Program-made: the position numbers and the translations under genes
Origin: Dentipellis sp. KUC8613
Lineage: Eukaryota > Basidiomycota > Agaricomycetes > Russulales > Hericiaceae
DNA length: 12,277 bases
Direction of reading: 5' to 3'
NCBI GenBank assembly: GCA_002286715.1
Contig: NSJX01000095.1
Location: forward strand, 25,704-37,980
Part shown: positions 7,693-12,277 of the stretch, one piece after another
Layout: each line of letters opens with the position of its first letter
How positions within the stretch are numbered: position 1 is the first letter of the stretch
The notes under the pieces: generated by a model
What the model was told of the DNA's origin: nothing
The model's database searches: none
The model's input: only the letters and a program-made list of their open reading frames with translations

Positions 7693-8478
7693 ACCAATGA
7701 CTGGAAAGGCACTGGTCAGTATGGTCTCCCCAAATCAAGGGAGGTGCTTACATTCTCCCGCCTTCCGCTTCAGTGGCCTTGTGTTTGCGGTTGCGACCGA
7801 GGACACCTCTGCCGCGGCTTGGCTCTGAGTCGCCCTCTTGGGAACAACTTCGGGGAGGCTGTCGGTGTCCTCAGTTTGGGCTTTCTTCCCCTTCGGCTTC
7901 GGAGCTGCCTTGGTGGGAGATGTTGCCGGCTTTGCCGACTTGGTGGTGACCTCCGTCTGCACAGAAGCCTTGATGCGACGGGGGGTCCTGGTGATCCTAG
8001 AGGCAATGTCGGCAACATCCTGGACCTCTGTTGCGTCGGTGTCATCAGCACCCTCGTCTTCAACACCGACCTTGGTGGTGGACTTGGCGACATGACAAGC
8101 TTTGGGGCGGCTGGGCTTCGGGGCATTAACCCTACTCGCTTCGGTGTTCCCCTCTGTGTTCCCCTCGGTGTTGCGCTCGGTCATGCTTGCTTCAGCACCG
8201 ACATCAGTCGTAGACTTGGGGACGCGACGCGCTTTGGGGCGGGTGGGCTTCGGGGTAGTTACACTGTCGTCGACCACAGAGTTGTCCTTGGTGGTGCCTG
8301 CTTCAGCACCGAGCTCGGAGGTGGACTTGGGGATGGGGCGTGTCTTGGGCCACTTGGATTTGGGAACAGCTGGGGTGGAAGTCGATGTTGCTTCACCAGT
8401 CGGTCTGTCGCCATGGACCTCCTCGGTCGCGTGATCCTCGGCGGGGCTTGTTCCCCCAGGCGAAGGGTTCTGATTCAT
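7675..8478 (-). CDS. Cassette gene copy 2: spliced, disordered basic repeat protein, unknown function
   Basis: Minus-strand model: exon 1 at 8478-7752, a 51-nt intron (7751-7701, GTAAGC..TTTCCAG with branch-like CTGAC 14 nt before the acceptor), and exon 2 at 7700-7675, giving 250 residues. Without splicing the frame stops at 7735-7737. Splicing instead makes it end ..KRKAGEFIGVLIHL with TGA inside the inverted repeat. The ATG (MNQNPSPGG) lies in the opposite inverted repeat. The protein is rich in Pro, Lys, Thr, Ser and Glu. It has three internal copies of about 22 residues near 39-60, 76-97 and 119-140 (pattern PKPxRPKARxVxKSTTxxGAE), an NTEG tetrapeptide run (103-114), and a basic end (RPLKRK). 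It probably has no compact fold and may be nuclear; that is inference. No catalytic motif or transposase signature is seen. An opposite-strand 267-codon frame exists but is a shadow. It could be an element-encoded accessory protein or a captured host gene. Confidence 0.55.
7701..7751 (-). other. Intron of cassette gene copy 2
   Basis: Consensus donor GTAAGC, branch-like TACTGAC, a short pyrimidine tract and acceptor CAG. The 51-nt length is typical for fungal introns. Removing it fuses KRKAGE to FIGVLIHL and moves the stop into the inverted repeat. Confidence 0.65.
8119..8190. repeat. Short in-frame repeats in the cassette gene
   Basis: GTGTTCCCCTCG/T-like 12-mers repeat three times near 8142-8177 and encode the NTEG run on minus. 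They sit inside a larger set of three coding repeats (PKPxRPKAR..KSTT) spaced about 110-130 bp. This suggests growth by internal duplication. Confidence 0.65.
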
Positions 8479-8700
8479 CTATGAATCAGTTCTAAATATG
8501 GGGTGGCTCTCACAACTCGCGACCTTTCCAAACGCAACTTTAGGCAGTCAGTTCCCACGATCTCAGCAACATTCACTTCCTTGCACTATAATTCATTTTC
8601 TAGAGGCCTTAATTTTGCTTCAATCAGTGTCAAATTTTGCAAGCAAATGTATTAGTACTATATCTACTCACAGTATAAATTTCAGTGCATTTCAATGGCT
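8463..8700 (-). repeat. Inverted, strongly diverged arm on the right of the cassette
   Basis: Beyond the 39-bp match, 8506 to about 8690 aligns weakly by eye with the reverse complement of the inner part of arm B: GTTCCCACGATCTCAGCAACATTCA versus GTTCTCACGCTTTCAGCCACATCCA, then TTAATTTTGCTTCAATCAGTGTCAAATTTTG versus a matching block near 7520-7550. No alignment is visible after about 8700. This would be the 5' flank of the cassette gene. The boundary is approximate. Confidence 0.5.
8467..8505 (-). repeat. Right inner inverted repeat of the cassette (39 bp)
   Basis: 37 of 39 bases match the reverse complement of 7654-7692; the two differences are at TAATAATGG versus TAAATATGG. It contains the start codon of the minus-strand gene (8476-8478) and, on plus, a CTGATTCATCTATGA stop context. 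Confidence 0.9.
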
Positions 8701-9070
8701 GCGTCACTTAGAAATTGAAAGTCGCGTCATGCAAACACAACTGGACTTCAGAGAAATGTGGTTTTGATGCCAGCATTTTCCCAAACGGCTATCAAACTTG
8801 TTCAAGGAATATGGTTTGTGTATGATACATGTTCTCTAATTTATTCAGGAATTTAGTGATTTTTTGACACATGAAAGAACTGGTTCTCACATTTCACAAT
8901 CAAAGGACAACTTCGGCCAAAGTTGTGCAAGTTCTTTGAGTACTTGGTCTCTCATCCTCTCTTCCCTACTACTGCTCTTTAGCCATATAAAACAAAGTGA
9001 AAGACATTACCAAGACCAGCTGCCTCTGTCACAATCCCCAAGGGATGGGAGGATGTCAGGATATTTCCGG
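8701..9070. other. AT-rich stretch without a recognisable gene
   Basis: Moderately AT-rich sequence between the diverged right arm and the long palindrome. A TATA-like ATATAAAA occurs at about 8984-8991 on plus, but no convincing coding frame follows. Open frames of about 80 codons here have no protein-like features. It may be the decayed outer part of the right arm. Confidence 0.5.
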
Positions 9071-9167
9071 GAGCCACCTACTCGGGGGTGCATTATGACG
9101 TCTTCAGTGTAGCCGGGATTCCCGAGCTACATCGAGTGCGTCATAATGTACCCCGATGAGATGGCTC
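9071..9167. repeat. Long imperfect palindrome (arms about 48 bp) at the arm/right-array boundary
   Basis: Self-complementary around GGGATTCCC (centre near 9119). Matching pairs include GAGCCA/TGGCTC at the ends, a CGGGG block, the exact 10-mer CATTATGACG (9091-9100) against CGTCATAATG (9138-9147), and GTGTAGC/GCTACAT-type inner stems. Its core resembles the GGGATCCC palindromes at 134 and 6996, and it sits at the equivalent junction where the GC-rich array resumes, now inverted. It could extrude as a cruciform or fold as an RNA hairpin. Confidence 0.85.
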
Positions 9168-9540
9168 GTCCTCGTGCCGAGTTGCATGCTCTTGTGCCCC
9201 ACAACACCATCAACACCATCTGCACACCTCGCTGGGCCATCTGTGACCCACACCGCCGTCTGCGTGCCCTGCCACGCCCTCTGGATGCCCCACACCGCCA
9301 TCTTCCGCCACACACTGCCGTTTTCCGCCCTGCCGCGCCGTCTGCGACCCAACCCGCCATCTGCGTGCCCCGCTGGGCCGCACTGCCATCTTGGGTCCCC
9401 GCCACGCTCTCTTCGTGGTCCGCTTCGTGCCCACGCCTCGCCCTGCCATCTTCGCTCCCTCGCCCCTCCGCCTTCGCGCGCTGTCGCATGATCTTGCATG
9501 CTGTGTCGGCTGCGTCTTGTGCCCCGGCGACATCACTGAC
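9168..9540 (-). repeat. GC-rich minisatellite array, inverted (C-rich on plus)
   Basis: Units such as CCGCCATCTGCGTGCCCCGC, CTGCCGTTTTCCGCC and CCGCCGTCTGCGTGCCC. These are reverse complements of the units on the left (GACGGCGGCGGGGCACAC), so strand composition flips across the 6996-9167 element. Confidence 0.8.
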
Positions 9541-9737
9541 TCTTCATCGCCATGGACTCGATGCAGCACACACACACACATGCACATGCGCATGCGCACG
9601 CACACGCACACAAGCCTGCTCGCCTGCCAAAAGAGACCCAGATGGATGGGAGAGGCGGAATGGCAGGGAATTAGGTAAGTCCCTTTGACCTTCTTTTTTC
9701 TTTTTCTTTTCCATTGTTCCCCACCTGTCTCACTCAG
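9541..9737 (+). other. Non-repeat island in the right array with an intron-like segment
   Basis: Balanced-composition sequence interrupts the array. On plus, GGAATTAG is followed by a consensus donor GTAAGT at 9675-9680, a long pyrimidine tract (9690-9712) and an acceptor CACTCAG ending at 9737, making a 63-nt intron-like unit. The sequence before it is not convincingly coding and array follows directly after the acceptor. It may be another captured gene piece, here on plus, or chance. Confidence 0.3.
9571..9612. repeat. CA-rich microsatellite (ACACAC/ACGCAC/ATGCAC)
   Basis: (CA)n interrupted by TG and CG steps, giving ATGCACATGCGCATGCGCAC-type runs. The alternating purine-pyrimidine order is the kind that can adopt Z-DNA. 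Confidence 0.85.
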
Positions 9738-10809
9738 CATCGCCACGTTCGCCCCGCCGTCTTCGTGCCGCACCGCACACTCTCAACACTCCTCCACGCT
9801 CTTTGCACCCTGTGGTGCCATGTCGCGCCCAGTCCCACTCTCTGCGCGCCCCGTCTCGCTCTCTGCGTGCAGCGTCGCGCGTTCTCAGCCACGCCGCCCC
9901 GTCGACGTCTTCGCGCCCCACCACGCCCTCCGTGCACCCGGTCTCGCCCTCTGCGTGCCACACCGCGCATTCTCAGTCGCGCGGTGCCCTCTGCCCGCTC
10001 CACCGCGCTTTCTGCACCTGGTCTCGCACCCTGAGGTGCTGTTTGCGAGCCACACCGCGCCCTCCTCGTGCCTGGTCAGGCCCTCTCATGCCCCGCCCCA
10101 CCATCTGCATGCCCCGCTCCGCCGTCTCGATCACCCCGCCGTCTCGATCACCCCGCCGTCTCGCTCACCGTATTGCACGCGCCTGCCACGCGCCGCCACT
10201 CTGCCGTCACGCGCCGCATCGCCATGCCCTACCCCCTGCACGCCCTGGCGCCTCGCTGCTGCCCTGCGCGCGCTATCGTTGCCCCGTCGCCACCTACGCC
10301 CTGCCCCGTGCCACACGTCATATCGCCTTCTCGCGAGCGGCGTTGCGAGCGTCGGCGGCGCTGTTACACGCCCTAGCCGCCATCTTTTGCGCCGCCAATG
10401 CCGTCTCGTGCCCCTGATGACGGCCCCGCGCGCTCTAGCAACGACACGACAGGGGCTTGTCCACCCCCGGCATCTGTGCCACAGCCTTGTGCGTACTCTC
10501 ATCGCCCTGCGTGCCTTAGTAACGGCACATTGTGCCGCCCCGCGCCCTGCGCGTCCTCCCGATGCACCGCTGGCCGTCTGCGCCCCATGCCGCCGTATTC
10601 CGCCCCACCGCGATGTCTGCGCGTCCTGCTGCGCCGTCTGCGCGCCGCCCCGCCGTCTGCGACCCACCGCCGTCTGCAACCGACCGCCATCTGCGCGCCG
10701 CGCCGCGCCGTCCCAACGCCTTGCCGCGCATTCTGCGTCCCACCACGCCGTCAGTGCCCCACTACGCGCTCTTTGGGCCCTATGGCGCCGTCTGCACCCC
10801 ACCCCGCCG

Positions 10810-10925
10810 CCTGCGCCGCCGCCGTGCCATATTCGGGCCCCGCTGCGCCATCTGCGCCCCACACCGCCGTCCCCATGCCCAACAACGCCTTCTGTGCGCC
10901 GCCCCGCGCCGTCTCGACGCCCCGC
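10810..10925. repeat. Higher-order repeat copy 1 (partner at 12087)
   Basis: CCTGCGCCGCCGCCGTGCCA, then TTCGGGCCCCGCTGCGCCAT and CCCCACACCGCC recur in the same order and orientation 1277 bp downstream with few differences over about 70 bp, then more weakly. This shows recent duplication of blocks larger than the basic unit. Confidence 0.75.
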
Positions 10926-12086
10926 CACACCGTCTTTGGGCCCCATAGGGCCACCTCAACGCGCCGCTCCGCTGTTTGCGCGCCCCGCCACCTGCGCACC
11001 CTGCCTCGCCCTCTCAATGTCAGGCCTGCCACACCGTCTTCGGGCCCCGTGGGGCCGTCTTGCGCCCGACGCCACTACCTGCACCAACTCCACATCACCG
11101 CACAGCCGCAGCACGGCCGCCGTCGCAGCGCAGCCCGGTGCGCTCTCGCCCTTTTCGTGGCCCATGGGCCGTCTCGCACCCCGCCGCCACACCCTCTTTG
11201 CGCCGCACCGTCTCGCATCCCACCGCGCCCTCTTGCACACCACCGACACTGTCCTGCACCTCAGCCGGGCCTCCCGCACCTCAGCCGGGCGCTCTTGCGC
11301 TCTAGCGACGCCCCTGTGCGCCCTGGCGCCGCCACCTCAGCCCCCGCGACGCCGTTGCACGCTGTTACGATGTCTCTCGCATCCTCGCGCCCTCCCCCCG
11401 CCGCCACACACACTCCCTCGCGCTGCTGCCACGTGCCACAACAGCCCTGTTTCGTGGCCCGTCGTGTCCCCCGCCACACGCGCCTGCAACACCCTTGCGC
11501 TCTTTCATGTGGCTGCCCTCGCGTGCCCTCGCGCCGCTGCCACACGCGCCCACGTCACCGTCACGCGCCCCAACGGCACCGTTTCGTGACCCATGGCCTG
11601 GCACCACGCTTGCGCTCCCCCGTGCCACTCCACTCGCCTGTGCTCCACGCGGCCTCATGCGGCCCTGCAGGCCCGTGCATTGTGCTGCATAGGCTTTGTC
11701 TCCACGCTGTGCTGTCTCCGTGCCCCGCCCCCCACGCTGCCTTCATGCTCCTGCACTGCCGTCTCGCACCTCTCGCTGCCCGCCATCTCTTGCCTTGCCC
11801 CACTCGCGCTCTCAGCCCCCATTCCGCCCTTTTCGTGGCCTGTGGGCTGTCTCGTGCCCCATCCCGCCGCTGTCGTGTCGTGTCGCGCCCTGTCGGGCGG
11901 CACGACACACTTTCAACACCCTGCCCCGCCCTCTTTCTGCCTCGTAGGGCCGTCTCGTGCCCCGCCCCACCGTCTGCGCGCACTGCCGCTGTGCCGTGCA
12001 GTCTCATCCGCACGGTGCCGTCTTCGTGCCCCACCCCACCCCGCCCTTTTCGCATCATGGGACCGCCTCGCGCCCCTATGGGGCCA

Positions 12087-12202
12087 CCTGCGCCGCCGCC
12101 GTGCCATCTTCGGGCCCCGCTGCGCCATCCGCACCCCACACCGCCATCTTCGTGCCCAACGACGCTGTCTATGCGTCGCCCCGCGCCATTTCAACGACCC
12201 GC
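12087..12202. repeat. Higher-order repeat copy 2 (partner at 10810)
   Basis: Direct copy of 10810-10925. Differences include ATATTC/ATCTTC and CATCTGCGCC/CATCCGCACC. The offset is 1277 bp. Confidence 0.75.
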
Positions 12203-12277
12203 CGCGCCATCTCAACGACCTGCCGCGCCATCTACGCCCCCCGCTGTGCCGTCTGCGCCCCACTGCGCCGATTTGGG

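Larger units (their letters stand above)
9738..12277 (-). repeat. GC-rich minisatellite array, inverted (C-rich on plus), open at window end
   Basis: About 2.5 kb of imperfect CCGCCGTCTGCGCCCCGC-like units, local periods 17-24 bp. Clear examples: a 17-bp unit (CCGTCTCGATCACCCCG) repeated from about 10122 to 10168, and a 20-bp unit beginning GCACCTCAGCCGGGC at 11256 and 11276. Blocks such as CCATCTTCGGGCCCC and TTTGGGCCCCATAGGGCC are inverted copies of blocks near 5590-5700. All frames are widely open because stop codons are rare in such sequence; the longest open frame exceeds 600 codons with Pro/Ala/Arg/His bias and is not a gene. Confidence 0.8.

Noticed and set aside
10131..10946. 271-codon minus-strand frame in the right array
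   Set aside because: Gly/Arg/Ala-rich shadow of the same repeats, with no protein-like segments.
9685..11589. 634-codon open frame on plus across the right array
   Set aside because: C-rich minisatellite with few stop codons; several overlapping frames on both strands are also open, composition is Pro/Ala/Arg/His/Ser noise, and there are no domains or start context.
9146..12277. CRISPR-like array or rDNA spacer as explanation of the repeats
   Set aside because: Units are degenerate, adjoining and of variable 17-24 bp length without regular spacers, and no rRNA sequence is recognisable.

Overview
The window looks like an accessory, repeat-dominated region of a filamentous fungus, most likely a basidiomycete. 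The evidence is a cytochrome P450 5' fragment of the kind found in agaricomycetes (LPLPPGPKRKPVIGN hinge, VDVFG strand, YSDR, PYGxxWRxxRKAF) with several very short phase-matched introns (GT..AG, about 35-65 nt). A second spliced ORF has a 51-nt intron with a CTGAC branch site. There are no operons, rRNA or recognisable tRNA genes. I found no recognisable transposase, reverse transcriptase or integrase.

Layout: (1) 1-133, end of a GC-rich degenerate minisatellite. (2) 134-840, AT-rich 'arm A', which opens with a perfect 28-bp palindrome. (3) 819-1515, a broken gene cassette on the minus strand. (4) 1518-2700, AT-rich sequence without genes. (5) 2700-6995, a G-rich (plus strand) minisatellite array interrupted by two host-gene 5' fragments, both on the minus strand (P450, 3510-4157; an unrecognised first exon, 5872-6149), and by a partial arm copy (6538-6690). 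(6) 6996-7692, 'arm B', a diverged duplicate of arm A. (7) 7675-8478, an apparently intact spliced cassette gene on the minus strand. (8) 8463 to about 8700, an inverted, diverged arm, then AT-rich sequence. (9) 9071-9167, a long imperfect palindrome. (10) 9168-12277, the same minisatellite family in the opposite orientation (C-rich on the plus strand).

The main point is the architecture of 6996-9167 and its relative at 134-1515. A short cassette is bounded by inverted copies of GATTCATAGATGAATCAG. This palindrome-like motif supplies the start codon (ATGAATCAGAAC, Met-Asn-Gln-Asn) at one end and, read from the other strand, the stop codon (..CTGATTCATCTATGA, Leu-Ile-His-Leu-stop) at the other. 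The two cassettes share these ends and the 3' arm but encode different interiors. Outside the arms lie kilobases of oppositely oriented minisatellite, and the left array has taken up 5' fragments of host genes. I interpret this as an undescribed or poorly described foldback-like element family with exchangeable cassettes. It resembles foldback elements with repetitive long inverted termini and gene-fragment-capturing Pack-type elements. That interpretation is inference; the repeats, motifs and exon structures are read directly from the sequence.

Very long open frames across the GC-rich arrays (one exceeds 600 codons) are compositional artefacts and are not annotated as genes.
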